From Clostridia bacterium (GTDB lineage Bacteria; Bacillota; Clostridia; Christensenellales; Borkfalkiaceae): a DNA stretch of 64,000 nucleotides. The position numbers and the translations under genes were made by a program. Shown here one piece after another: positions 34,520 through 43,506 of the stretch. Below the pieces are notes generated by a model, which did no database searches, was not told the origin of the DNA, and worked only from the letters and a program-made list of their open reading frames with translations. Each line of letters opens with the position of its first letter. Within the stretch, counting starts at the first letter, position 1. Where the stretch lies: NCBI GenBank assembly GCA_017465865.1, contig JAFTVF010000006.1, positions 1 through 64,000 on the forward strand. Reading direction: 5' to 3'.

Positions 34520-35125
34520 ATGGGCGTGGACAAAGTCATTCTCAGATCGTTTTTGAGTACTTTGGCTGCGATCGTCGTGTTGTTTGCGTTTATGCTCGTG
34601 GCGCTTGTCGGCTTCTATCCCGCTACGATGATGGAGCTTACGTACGACCTCGGTATGGATTCTACGAGCGTGCGCTTTGCCGAACGGGCGTATAAAGAAA
34701 GCGACGATATCTATTACATCGCCTATGCGACGGAAGTTGCGATCGGCGATAAAAACTACGGGAAAATCAATTCCTGTGGCGAGAAATTTATCGCGGACGA
34801 AGCGTTTGAAGCGTATTGCGCGGAAAAGAACGAGTCGATGCCCGAGGGCGTAACGGGCGGTTACGAGCAGTACGTTTACGGGCAGGTCTGCACGGCGAAA
34901 TACGCGCGCGGCGAAAAAACGCAAGCGGTAGACCGCGCTTTCGAATTGCTGGGGACGGGCTTCCCCGCCAATAACGCGGCGGTGGCGGTGCTGTTACAGG
35001 CAATGCAAGCGGGCGATACGGAAACGGTCGGTTTGATCAAGGGAAAAATGGAAGAGAGGCAAGAAAGCGTACCGTCGTCGGATACGGAGTATTTTAACGC
35101 GATCCTTGCGCTAATGCAGGAATAA
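34520..35125 (+). CDS. Membrane-anchored protein of unknown function (201 aa)
   Basis: Not recognised. One hydrophobic segment (about 13-36) near the N-terminus, then a soluble alpha-helical part (about 40-200) that looks like tandem helical hairpins (VRFAERAYKESDDIYYIAYA, TQAVDRAFELLGTGFPANNAA), in the manner of TPR or SEL1 repeats. It is likely a signal-anchor protein with a helical scaffold outside or inside the membrane. GGGAGGAAG lies 7 bases before the ATG. Single-gene unit with promoter and terminator. Confidence 0.7.
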   Translation: MGVDKVILRSFLSTLAAIVVLFAFMLVALVGFYPATMMELTYDLGMDSTSVRFAERAYKESDDIYYIAYATEVAIGDKNYGKINSCGEKFIADEAFEAYCAEKNESMPEGVTGGYEQYVYGQVCTAKYARGEKTQAVDRAFELLGTGFPANNAAVAVLLQAMQAGDTETVGLIKGKMEERQESVPSSDTEYFNAILALMQE

Positions 35126-35165
35126 ATGGAGGCGTTTTCCGCACAGCGGAAACAAATCCATTTTT
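35124..35165 (+). terminator. Two-part terminator hairpin
   Basis: An outer stem AAATGGA (35124-35130) / TCCATTT (35157-35163) encloses an inner stem TTTCCGC / GCGGAAA, followed by T-rich sequence. It overlaps the stop codon of the membrane protein gene. Confidence 0.75.
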
Positions 35166-35184
35166 ATATACAAGAAAAAAATAA

Positions 35185-36672
<1,488 letters not shown>

Positions 36673-36699
36673 TAGAACAGTCATAGAGGAGGTATAGAT

Positions 36700-37683
36700 A
36701 TGACGAATAGTAACGTAAGACCTGAAACGATGGCGAGAATTACGACGAAAGCGCTCGCGGACGAATTTATCGCAGAGCAGGTAGCGGAGATCCGCGCGCA
36801 GGTCGGCAATAAAAAAGTACTGTTGGCGCTGTCGGGCGGCGTAGACTCGTCCGTCGTTGCGGCGCTGCTTATTAAAGCGATCGGCAAACAGCTCGTTTGC
36901 GTGCACGTAAACCACGGCTTGCTCAGAAAAGGCGAGCCTGAACAGGTAGTGCAGGTATTCCGCGACGAAATGGACGCAAACCTCGTCTACGTAGACGCAG
37001 TAGACCGTTTCCTTGGCAAGCTCCAAGACGTAGAAGAACCCGAAAAGAAGCGCAAGATCATCGGCGCGGAATTTATCCGCGTATTCGAGGAAGAAGCGAG
37101 AAAACAGGAGGGGATCGAATTTTTGGCGCAGGGCACGATCTATCCCGATATCATCGAGAGCGACGGCGTAAAGGCGCATCACAACGTCGGCGGTCTGCCC
37201 GAAGATATGCAGTTCGAGCTTGTAGAACCCCTGAAATTCCTCTATAAAGACGAAGTCCGTATGGTCGGCAGCGCGCTGGGGCTTCCCGACGGTATGGTCT
37301 ACCGTCAGCCGTTCCCCGGCCCTGGGCTTGGCGTACGCTGTTTGGGCGCGATCACCCGCGACAGATTAGAAGCCGTTCGCGAATCGGACGCGATCCTTCG
37401 CGAGGAGTTTGCAAACGCGGGTTTAGAGGGCAAAGTATGGCAGTATTTCACGGCTGTACCCGATTTCAGATCGGTCGGCGTAAAGGACGGCAAGCGCACG
37501 TATGCGTACCCCGTGATCATTCGCGCGGTAAACACGGTAGACGCGATGTCGGCAACGATCGAAGAGATCCCTTACGAGCTGCTCAAAAAGATCACGGCGC
37601 GTATCACGACGGAAGTCGAAAACGTAAACCGCGTACTGTACGATCTTACCCCGAAACCCTCGGGCACGATCGAATGGGAATAA
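36700..37683 (+). CDS. guaA: GMP synthase, ATP-pyrophosphatase part only (no glutaminase domain)
   Basis: Amidates XMP to GMP. The 327 residues cover only the ATP-PPase and dimerisation domains: PP-loop LSGGVDSS (44-51), [10 protein letters not shown], the loop [11 protein letters not shown], and the complete C-terminus ending PSGTIEWE. Most bacterial GuaA proteins are about 510 residues with a class I glutaminase in front; here the ATG follows guaB directly with GGAGG upstream, leaving no room for that domain. It resembles the archaeal GuaAb subunit. Either a separate glutaminase exists elsewhere or ammonia is used directly. Confidence 0.93.
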   Translation: MTNSNVRPETMARITTKALADEFIAEQVAEIRAQVGNKKVLLALSGGVDSSVVAALLIKAIGKQLVCVHVNHGLLRKGEPEQVVQVFRDEMDANLVYVDAVDRFLGKLQDVEEPEKKRKIIGAEFIRVFEEEARKQEGIEFLAQGTIYPDIIESDGVKAHHNVGGLPEDMQFELVEPLKFLYKDEVRMVGSALGLPDGMVYRQPFPGPGLGVRCLGAITRDRLEAVRESDAILREEFANAGLEGKVWQYFTAVPDFRSVGVKDGKRTYAYPVIIRAVNTVDAMSATIEEIPYELLKKITARITTEVENVNRVLYDLTPKPSGTIEWE

Positions 37684-37697
37684 TGCGAATATAAGAA

Positions 37698-37732
37698 AAA
37701 TACGGTCGTAAAATTTACGGCTGTATTTTTTT
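37698..37732 (+). terminator. Terminator of guaB-guaA
   Basis: Stem AAATACGGTCGTAAA (37698-37712) / TTTACGGCTGTATTT (37714-37728), with two wobble pairs, followed by T's. The innermost pairs must open to make a loop. Confidence 0.75.
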
Positions 37733-37814
37733 ACGCCGTAACGCAAGGAAAGGGCTTGCGCATATATTGTAGTATGAGGTCTTTCCTCAAATACACAAGA
37801 AGGATCGAAATACT

Positions 37815-38297
37815 ATGTCCAATATGAATAATACGAGCGTGTTTTTCAGTCGTTCGGGCAATTGCGGTTGCAATAGCTGCGGCTGTAATAATAACGGGTT
37901 GCTTAGCTCGCTTTTCAACGGTAGCAACGGTTGCGGCTGTAACAGCTGCTCCTGTAACGGCTGTAACAGCTGTTGGAACAACTGGTCTAACAACGGTTGC
38001 TGCTTCCAACGCGTTTGCCGCGATTGCAACGGAAACATTCGAGTCAATCAAAGCAACTCGAACGGTTGCGGCTGTAACAACGGCTGCGGTTGCAGTTCGC
38101 TGTTTAATAACGGCAACGGTAACGGCTGCGGCTGTAACAACGGCTGCGGTTGCAACAGCGTAACGTTTTTCAGCAATTCCCGTAACAGAAGGCGGGACAA
38201 CGACGATGACGATGACGACGATTACTATGCTCGTCAATTCGGGCTGAATTCCAACAGACGTAACCGTAACGGTTGCGGTTGCAGCGGAAACGATTAA
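37815..38297 (+). CDS. Cys/Asn/Gly-rich repeat protein with acidic tract (160 aa)
   Basis: Not recognised by family. The protein has 24 Cys in 160 residues, mostly in GCGC and NSC units; the block GCGCNNGCGC occurs twice, 20 residues apart, and is coded by a 28-base perfect DNA repeat (38067-38094 and 38127-38154). Then follow a basic stretch (RNRRR), a run of seven Asp and YYARQFGLNS, ending GCGCSGND. There is no signal peptide or membrane segment. It could be a metal-binding, spore-coat or other cross-linked structural protein. AAGGA lies about 11 bases before the ATG. A CATATATT at 37761 resembles the -10 of sporulation sigma factors, but the -35 is not convincing. Confidence 0.7.
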   Translation: MSNMNNTSVFFSRSGNCGCNSCGCNNNGLLSSLFNGSNGCGCNSCSCNGCNSCWNNWSNNGCCFQRVCRDCNGNIRVNQSNSNGCGCNNGCGCSSLFNNGNGNGCGCNNGCGCNSVTFFSNSRNRRRDNDDDDDDDYYARQFGLNSNRRNRNGCGCSGND

Positions 38298-38310
38298 ACG
38301 GCAAGAAGAA

Positions 38311-38338
38311 AAAAGCGGCGGGGAAATCCGTCGCTTTT
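38311..38338 (+). terminator. Terminator after the Cys-rich repeat gene
   Basis: 11-bp stem AAAAGCGGCGG (38311-38321) / CCGTCGCTTTT (38328-38338), with one wobble pair and a 6-base loop. Confidence 0.8.
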
Positions 38339-38377
38339 GAGCTTGATAAAAAACTTTGCGTTGTACATACTGTTACA

Positions 38378-39214
38378 ATGGAAAAACTTCGCAGCGCATA
38401 CCGATATTTGCGGGAAAAATATACGTTATTATCCCTAAAAAAATATACGACGATAGCAGGCACGCTCGTTTTTTTCTTGATTATGTCCATCGTACCGCTT
38501 TCTTTTTGGCTGACGCTGCTCGTCGGCAAGCTCCCCGTGGATACCGAAAAAATCCTTGCGTTGCCCGTGTTTTCTTCCGTACAAAACATTCTCGCTTACG
38601 TGCGGGAAGAAGCGGAAAACGCCACCGCGGGCGCTTCGATCGTCTTGATTTTTACTACGCTGTATTCGTCTACCAACCTCTTTTACCAAATGCGTAAAAG
38701 CGGAGAGCTTATCTACGATTATCATCCCGAAAAACAGGGCTTAAAGCTCCGTCTTGGCGCGCTCGTATTGCTGATTATCGTTATGGCGACGATCGTGGTG
38801 TTTTTGCTCGTCTTTGCGTTCGGCAGTTTTTTGTTTTCCAGAATTTTATCCTCGGCTTGGGAAAAACTTGCGGAATATCTTCTTCTTACCGCCGTTGCGT
38901 TTTTGCTCGTGCTGCTATTGAATATCTACATTTGTCCATATAAAGCAAATATTCGGCATTTTCTGTCGGGGACTTGTATTACGGTAGCTTCTTGGACGGT
39001 TGCGGTCATCGGCTTTTCCGTATACCTCAAAATCAGCAATATGGACAGATTATACGGCGCGCTCAGCGCGCTGATCGTGTTCTTGCTTTGGCTGTATATT
39101 TTGATGATCTGCTTTATCGTCGGCGTGATCTTCAACAGCGAACGGGTGATATCGGCGCAAAAGAAAAAAACGCCCCGCCCGCATAAAAAGAAAAAATCCC
39201 CGCATACTGTCTAA
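38378..39214 (+). CDS. YihY/BrkB family membrane protein
   Basis: 278 residues with six hydrophobic segments and the family pattern, including FFLIMSIVPLSFWLTLL in the first segment and LYGALSALIVFLLWLYILMI near the end. Formerly called ribonuclease BN, now seen as an inner-membrane protein of unclear function. The C-terminus is strongly basic (Lys-rich). The ATG at 38378 is chosen because the domain starts there; no ribosome binding site precedes it. A TTGATA (38343-38348) and CATACT (38366-38371) 17 bases apart would put the transcription start at the ATG itself, so the mRNA may be leaderless. Confidence 0.85.
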   Translation: MEKLRSAYRYLREKYTLLSLKKYTTIAGTLVFFLIMSIVPLSFWLTLLVGKLPVDTEKILALPVFSSVQNILAYVREEAENATAGASIVLIFTTLYSSTNLFYQMRKSGELIYDYHPEKQGLKLRLGALVLLIIVMATIVVFLLVFAFGSFLFSRILSSAWEKLAEYLLLTAVAFLLVLLLNIYICPYKANIRHFLSGTCITVASWTVAVIGFSVYLKISNMDRLYGALSALIVFLLWLYILMICFIVGVIFNSERVISAQKKKTPRPHKKKKSPHTV

Positions 39215-39215
39215 G

Positions 39216-39623
39216 ATGAAAAACACGAAATTAAAAAGCTCTTTACTCGCGGGCTTAACGGCGCTGTTGCTGCTGTTTCCAAATTTCAAAACAGGCTCGC
39301 TGACGGAAATCAGCAAACCCTATCTCGGCGTATACGAATGTCAACAGGCAAAACTCGGCGAAGAGGAATGTCTGGACAGATTTTCTTATATCCAACTCGA
39401 ATTATTCCCCAAGGGAAAATACGCGTTGCGGTACTTAGAAAAGGACGGCGAAAAACAGGAAATCAAAGGCAAGTACCGCTACGACGAGAAAAAGGAAATA
39501 TTGACCTTATATCTCACCCAGGGCGGGGTATTCAAACGCGATTTTCCGCTTGAAAACGGGAAATTGACTGTAAGCGTACCGCTGGGCGAAAAAACCTTAT
39601 TTTTGCAATTTGAACAAAAATAA
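39216..39623 (+). CDS. Secreted or membrane-anchored small protein (135 aa)
   Basis: Not recognised. An N-terminal hydrophobic segment (about 7-22) may be a signal peptide or anchor; there is no lipobox Cys. The rest is beta-rich (SYIQLELFPKGKYALRYLE, IKGKYRYDEKKEILTLYLTQ), a pattern like small lipocalin-type or META/DUF-type barrels of secreted Gram-positive proteins. It starts one base past the yihY-like stop without its own clear ribosome binding site, so translation is likely coupled. Confidence 0.7.
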   Translation: MKNTKLKSSLLAGLTALLLLFPNFKTGSLTEISKPYLGVYECQQAKLGEEECLDRFSYIQLELFPKGKYALRYLEKDGEKQEIKGKYRYDEKKEILTLYLTQGGVFKRDFPLENGKLTVSVPLGEKTLFLQFEQK

Positions 39624-39653
39624 AAGAATTTGGGGATTTTCCCAAATTCTTTT
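39622..39653 (+). terminator. Terminator after the 135-residue gene
   Basis: 13-bp stem AAAAGAATTTGGG (39622-39634) / CCCAAATTCTTTT (39641-39653), overlapping the stop codon. Confidence 0.85.
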
Positions 39654-39698
39654 ATTTTACGATGCGGAAGAGAAAATACGGAAATTCATTCAAAAGCC

Positions 39699-39727
39699 TT
39701 GACGGAAAGCGCGGAATTTGTTATAAT
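39699..39727 (+). promoter_or_regulatory. Promoter of the ttcA-like gene
   Basis: TTGACG (39699-39704), 17-base spacer, TATAAT (39722-39727), 25 bases before the ATG. Confidence 0.85.
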
Positions 39728-39751
39728 AACCAAAAATCCGTGAGGCAGACG

Positions 39752-40597
39752 ATGGCAAAACAGTTGGAAAAATACCGCGAAATAGAGCGGTCGATTATTA
39801 CGACCTACCGCAAGACCCTGTGGTCGCCGTTTATTCTCGCGGTGAAAAAATACAACTTGATCTCGGCGGGCGATAAAATCGCCGTTTGTATCTCGGGCGG
39901 GAAAGACAGTATGCTGCTTGCGAAGCTGATGCAAGAGCTTCACCGCCACAGCGAAGTGCCGTTCGAGCTGGTTTTTCTCGTTATGGATCCCGGTTATAAC
40001 GCGGAAAACCGTGCGAGGATCGAGGAAAACGCGAAACTTTTGCATATCCCCGTAACGGTATTTAACAGCGAGGTCTTTGCCGCCGCGGATGCGGCTTGCG
40101 CGGAAAATCCCTGTTACCTGTGCGCGCGCATGCGGCGCGGGCATTTATACGCCAAGGCAAAGGAGCTGGGCTGTAATAAGATCGCGCTCGGGCATCACAA
40201 GAGCGACGTAATCGAAACTACGCTGATGGGTATGCTGTACGGCGGGCAAATACAGGGCATGTTGCCACGAATAAAGAGCACGAATTTCGAGGGTATGGAG
40301 CTGATCCGTCCTATGTACTGCGTGTTGGAAAGCGATATCCTAAGATGGCAGGAGCATAACGAGCTTAAATTTATCGCCTGCGCTTGCAAATTTACGCAGA
40401 ATCTAACGGGCGGGGACGAAGATACCTTTTCCGCTCGCCGTCGGGTGAAAGCCTTGATCGCAGAGCTAAAAAAGGAAAACCCGAACGTGGAGAATAATAT
40501 ATTCCAAAGTATCCATAACGTACAGCTCGACACGCTGGCAGAATACAAGCAAGCGGGTGAAAAACGGTCGTTCCTCAAAAAATTTTGCGGGGATTAA
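39752..40597 (+). CDS. TtcA-family PP-loop tRNA thiolation enzyme
   Basis: 281 residues. The PP-loop SGGKDS (48-53) activates tRNA with ATP, the CxxC in NPCYLCARMRRG (about 126-129) and later CAC cysteines would hold an Fe-S cluster, and GHHKSDVIETTLM is typical of the family. It probably adds sulfur to cytidine 32 in tRNA (TtcA) or is a close paralogue such as TtuA-like. The ATG at 39752 fits the promoter at 39699. Gene context (sporulation genes downstream) gives no further clue. Confidence 0.85.
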   Translation: MAKQLEKYREIERSIITTYRKTLWSPFILAVKKYNLISAGDKIAVCISGGKDSMLLAKLMQELHRHSEVPFELVFLVMDPGYNAENRARIEENAKLLHIPVTVFNSEVFAAADAACAENPCYLCARMRRGHLYAKAKELGCNKIALGHHKSDVIETTLMGMLYGGQIQGMLPRIKSTNFEGMELIRPMYCVLESDILRWQEHNELKFIACACKFTQNLTGGDEDTFSARRRVKALIAELKKENPNVENNIFQSIHNVQLDTLAEYKQAGEKRSFLKKFCGD

Positions 40598-40632
40598 AGC
40601 ATAAAACGGAATTTTCGGGCATAGGATAAACT

Positions 40633-40893
40633 ATGCAGGAAAATCATATCGTCAAACATTCGGTTACGATCGAACAACGGAAAAATCTCGCGGTTACCGC
40701 GGTGGAAAGCGTTATTTCCTTTTCGGAAGCGAAAATCCTTTTATCCCTCGTCGGTGGCGAGCGTATGAGCGTGATCGGTTCGGGCTTGAAGATCACGGGC
40801 TTTTCCAAAACCAGCGGCGCGTTTTCGGCAGAGGGCACGGTAACGGGCGTTACCTACGGCGGGAAGAGCCTTGCGGCGCGGATTTTTAAGTAA
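40633..40893 (+). CDS. yabP: Sporulation protein YabP
   Basis: 86 residues, about the size of B. subtilis YabP, with the YabP/YqfC fold pattern: VESVISFSEAKILLSLVGGERMSVIGSGLKI, given here in parts (VESVISFSEAKILLSL, MSVIGSGLKITGFS). In B. subtilis it is made in the mother cell and needed for cortex and coat assembly. The identity is supported by yabQ following directly (next base after the stop) and a divIC-like gene after that, the B. subtilis gene order. No clear sigma-E promoter could be assigned. Confidence 0.9.
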   Translation: MQENHIVKHSVTIEQRKNLAVTAVESVISFSEAKILLSLVGGERMSVIGSGLKITGFSKTSGAFSAEGTVTGVTYGGKSLAARIFK

Positions 40894-41277
40894 ATGGACG
40901 CGAAAAATCAATTCACCGTCTTTTGCCTTTGTATCGCGGTCGGGTTTCTCGGCGGGATCTTATACGAGGTTTTCGCGTTCTTCCGTTTTGTGTTCGGCTG
41001 TGAACGGGGCAAAAATAAAATCCTCGGCGGAACGCTCGATATGCTGTTCTTTGCGGTATTTGCAGTATTTTGCGTATGCGCTTCGTTTGCTTTGCGTTTC
41101 CCGTCCTTTCGGGTATATATGTGGATAGGCTATGCCGCGGGCGGAATATTCTATGGAAAAACTTTGCGGAGAATAGTTGCATTTTCGGAAAAAGTATGCT
41201 ATAATATGATAATAAAAGCAGTAAAACGGCGAAAAGGCAAGAAAAAACTCTCCAAAAACGGAGGAGCAGAGATATGA
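40894..41277 (+). CDS. yabQ: Spore cortex biosynthesis protein YabQ
   Basis: 127 residues, membrane protein with an N-terminal segment (about 7-30) and two more hydrophobic segments (about 46-66 and 71-86), then a basic C-terminal tail (VKRRKGKKKL). YabQ locates to the outer forespore membrane and is needed for cortex synthesis. It starts immediately after the yabP stop, and the last bases overlap the next gene by 4. Length is shorter than B. subtilis YabQ (211 aa), as usual in Clostridia. Confidence 0.88.
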   Translation: MDAKNQFTVFCLCIAVGFLGGILYEVFAFFRFVFGCERGKNKILGGTLDMLFFAVFAVFCVCASFALRFPSFRVYMWIGYAAGGIFYGKTLRRIVAFSEKVCYNMIIKAVKRRKGKKKLSKNGGAEI

Positions 41278-41537
41278 AACAAGAGAAAATGCGAAAGATC
41301 ATTACGGCGTGCGTATCCGCGGCGACCGTTTTGTTCGTTATCTTGTTCGCCTTTTTGATTTATCAATGGATAAAAATGGCAGTCCTCGATAAGCGTATCG
41401 AAAAGGTCCAGGACGAGATCGCCTATTATGAAGAATTAAACGAAAACGACGAGGGTACGGCGGAATGGCTCGAATCGGAGCAGGGCAAGCTGTGGACTTC
41501 GTGGCAGTACGGCTTTATTCAGGGTCAGGGAGAATAA
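41274..41537 (+). CDS. Septum formation initiator, DivIC/FtsB-like
   Basis: 87 residues: a short basic N-terminus, one membrane segment (about 12-33), and a predicted coiled coil (about 37-60, LDKRIEKVQDEIAYYEELNE) as in DivIC and FtsB, the bitopic cell division proteins that join the FtsL/DivIB complex. The position after yabQ matches divIC in Bacillus. The C-terminal tail (WTSWQYGFIQGQGE) is unlike B. subtilis DivIC, so a divergent member is likely. Start overlaps yabQ by four bases. Confidence 0.8.
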   Translation: MKQEKMRKIITACVSAATVLFVILFAFLIYQWIKMAVLDKRIEKVQDEIAYYEELNENDEGTAEWLESEQGKLWTSWQYGFIQGQGE

Positions 41538-41541
41538 TTGA

Positions 41542-42408
41542 ATGAAAAAATTTGCCGTGATTGACATCGGCTCGAATTCCGTTCGCCTAATGTTTGTGGC
41601 GGACGGAAAAGTTTTATATAAGCGTTTAAGCACCACCCGCTTAGGCGAGGGCATCGCGACTTCTTCCCGATTAAAAACGGAAGCAATCGAACGCTCCGCG
41701 CGGGCGGTTTCGGAGTTTTATACACAGGCGAAAAACGAGGGCGCGGAACAAATTGCCGCTTTTGCGACCGCGGCGGTGCGAACGGCGGAAAACCGCGTGG
41801 AATTTTTGGACAGAGTAAAAGCCCTTTGCGGGTTGACCGTGGAAGTAATTTCAGGGGAAGAGGAAGCGGAAATAGGTATTCTCGGTGCGCTCGGCATTTG
41901 CGACGGCGGCGTGATCGACGTCGGGGGCGCAAGCACGGAGATCGTCGTGAAAAAGGACGGCGCGCTTGCGTATAAAAAGAGCGTAAATATCGGCGTGGTT
42001 CGGCTTAAAGACAAATGCGGCAGGGATAAAAACGCCCTGCAAGCGACGGCAAACGCCGCGGCAAACGAATACGGCGGGCTTCCGAATATATGCGAATTAC
42101 ACGCCATCGGCGGTACGGCGACTACACTTGCGGCGTTAGAGCTTGGTTTGACGGAATATAGCTCGGGAAAAGTAACGGGTACGCTGATAACGGACGTACG
42201 TATGCGCGAGCTTGCGGACAAGCTGTCGGCTATGTCTTTGGCAGAGATCGCCGCGTTGCCGTGTATGCCTACGGGCAGAGCGGACGTGATCACGGGCGGG
42301 GCGGTGCTGCTCAGCGTGCTCATGCAAAGGCTGGATATTCAAAAACTCATCGTCAGCGACAGGGACAACCTCGAAGGCTATGCGATAAAAAAAGGATGGA
42401 TGCAATGA
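41542..42408 (+). CDS. Ppx/GppA-family phosphatase
   Basis: 288 residues of the ASKHA fold: DIGSNSVRLMF (phosphate 1), the ALEQ-like TAAVRTAENR, and the phosphate 2 motif DVGGASTEIVV. It should split polyphosphate or pppGpp. The short length (one domain pair, no C-terminal HD extension) is like many Gram-positive Ppx proteins. Located 4 bases after the DivIC-like gene; last bases overlap the metalloprotease gene. Confidence 0.9.
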   Translation: MKKFAVIDIGSNSVRLMFVADGKVLYKRLSTTRLGEGIATSSRLKTEAIERSARAVSEFYTQAKNEGAEQIAAFATAAVRTAENRVEFLDRVKALCGLTVEVISGEEEAEIGILGALGICDGGVIDVGGASTEIVVKKDGALAYKKSVNIGVVRLKDKCGRDKNALQATANAAANEYGGLPNICELHAIGGTATTLAALELGLTEYSSGKVTGTLITDVRMRELADKLSAMSLAEIAALPCMPTGRADVITGGAVLLSVLMQRLDIQKLIVSDRDNLEGYAIKKGWMQ

Positions 42409-43472
42409 AAAAAGGATTTTCCACCGCGTATGCGGTATTGTGTACGGTCGGTCTTGCGGTCGGGTTTCTGCTCGCATTCTTTTTCGCGTGGAGATCGGGC
42501 GTAGGGGGAGCGGTCGAAAGCGTTTGCGGGCTGCTGCTCGGCTTTGCGCTCGCGCCGATCGTGCACGAATTAGGGCATATCGCGCTGGCAAAAAGTAAAA
42601 ATATGCACTGCGTGTACGCTAAATTTTTCTGTTTCCGAATTATAGACGAAAAGGGCAAGAAAAAATTCGGGTTCGCCTCCCCGTTTGCCGCAGACGAAAC
42701 GCAGGTGCTTCCAAAATCGGGCGGGGATATGCTCCGCCGCGCGACGGCGTATACCCTCGGCGGTCTGGTTTTTGAGGGCGTATTTTTAGCGCTTGTGCTT
42801 TTCGTTGCGATTTTGCTTTCGTGCTTGGGGCATACGAGCTATCTGCTTTGGGGGATCGTGCCCTACGCCGCGTATTTGTTCGCGCTCAACCTTTTGCCCT
42901 TGGAATACGCGAGCGGGAAAACGGATATGCTCGTGTATATCGGGCTGAAAAAGGGCTATCCCGCGGAAAAAACGATGCTGTCCGCTATGGGGATCCACGG
43001 CAGACTGTACGAGGGAACGAGCTTTTCGGAAATCCCCGAGGACTTATATTTCGAGCTTCCGCAGCTCCCCGAGGACGAGCCTCTGTTTGCCGTCGTTTTG
43101 GATCTACGGTATCGGTACTATCTCGAAAAAGGGGACTGCGAAAAAGCCGCCGATCAGCTCAACCGCCTCGTGCAAGCACAGGCGTATTTATCGGACGCGG
43201 AACTTGAAAAGATCGCGGCGGAGCTGGTATATATGCACGCGGTAAACGGCGATGTGGAGCGCGCAGAAGAGAGCGGAAAGCTCTGCCGAGAATACCTGCA
43301 AGGGGAAACGGCGACGGCGAAACGGGTTTTAGCCGCGTATTCCGTCGCGTGCGGGAAAACGGAAGCGGTCGAGCCTTTGTTGAAACAAGCCGAAACGGCG
43401 TTGAACAGCGAACGCATCGCAGGCGTACGGAAATTTGAAAAAATACTTCTTTCGCGTATCCAAAGCGTATAA
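42405..43472 (+). CDS. Membrane metalloprotease with HExxH, M50-like, plus helical tail
   Basis: 355 residues. Four to five hydrophobic segments in the first 190 residues, the zinc motif HELGH (54-58) in a membrane segment, and NLLPLEYASGKTDM at about 164-177, which replaces the usual NxxPxxxLDG of site-2 proteases (Asp at 176 as third ligand). The C-terminal 150 residues are soluble helical repeats of TPR type (YYLEKGDCEKAADQLNRLV, YMHAVNGDVERAEESGKL). The substrate is unknown. The ATG at 42405 overlaps the ppx stop (ATGA) and has AAAGGATGG upstream. Confidence 0.8.
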   Translation: MKKGFSTAYAVLCTVGLAVGFLLAFFFAWRSGVGGAVESVCGLLLGFALAPIVHELGHIALAKSKNMHCVYAKFFCFRIIDEKGKKKFGFASPFAADETQVLPKSGGDMLRRATAYTLGGLVFEGVFLALVLFVAILLSCLGHTSYLLWGIVPYAAYLFALNLLPLEYASGKTDMLVYIGLKKGYPAEKTMLSAMGIHGRLYEGTSFSEIPEDLYFELPQLPEDEPLFAVVLDLRYRYYLEKGDCEKAADQLNRLVQAQAYLSDAELEKIAAELVYMHAVNGDVERAEESGKLCREYLQGETATAKRVLAAYSVACGKTEAVEPLLKQAETALNSERIAGVRKFEKILLSRIQSV

Positions 43473-43506
43473 AACCGCGCGGAAACGGAAACATTAAAGG
43501 AAGAGT

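Noticed and set aside
37815..38297. CRISPR-like repeat in the Cys-rich gene
   Set aside because: The repeats are in frame, unequal and part of a protein with a ribosome binding site; no spacers or cas genes.
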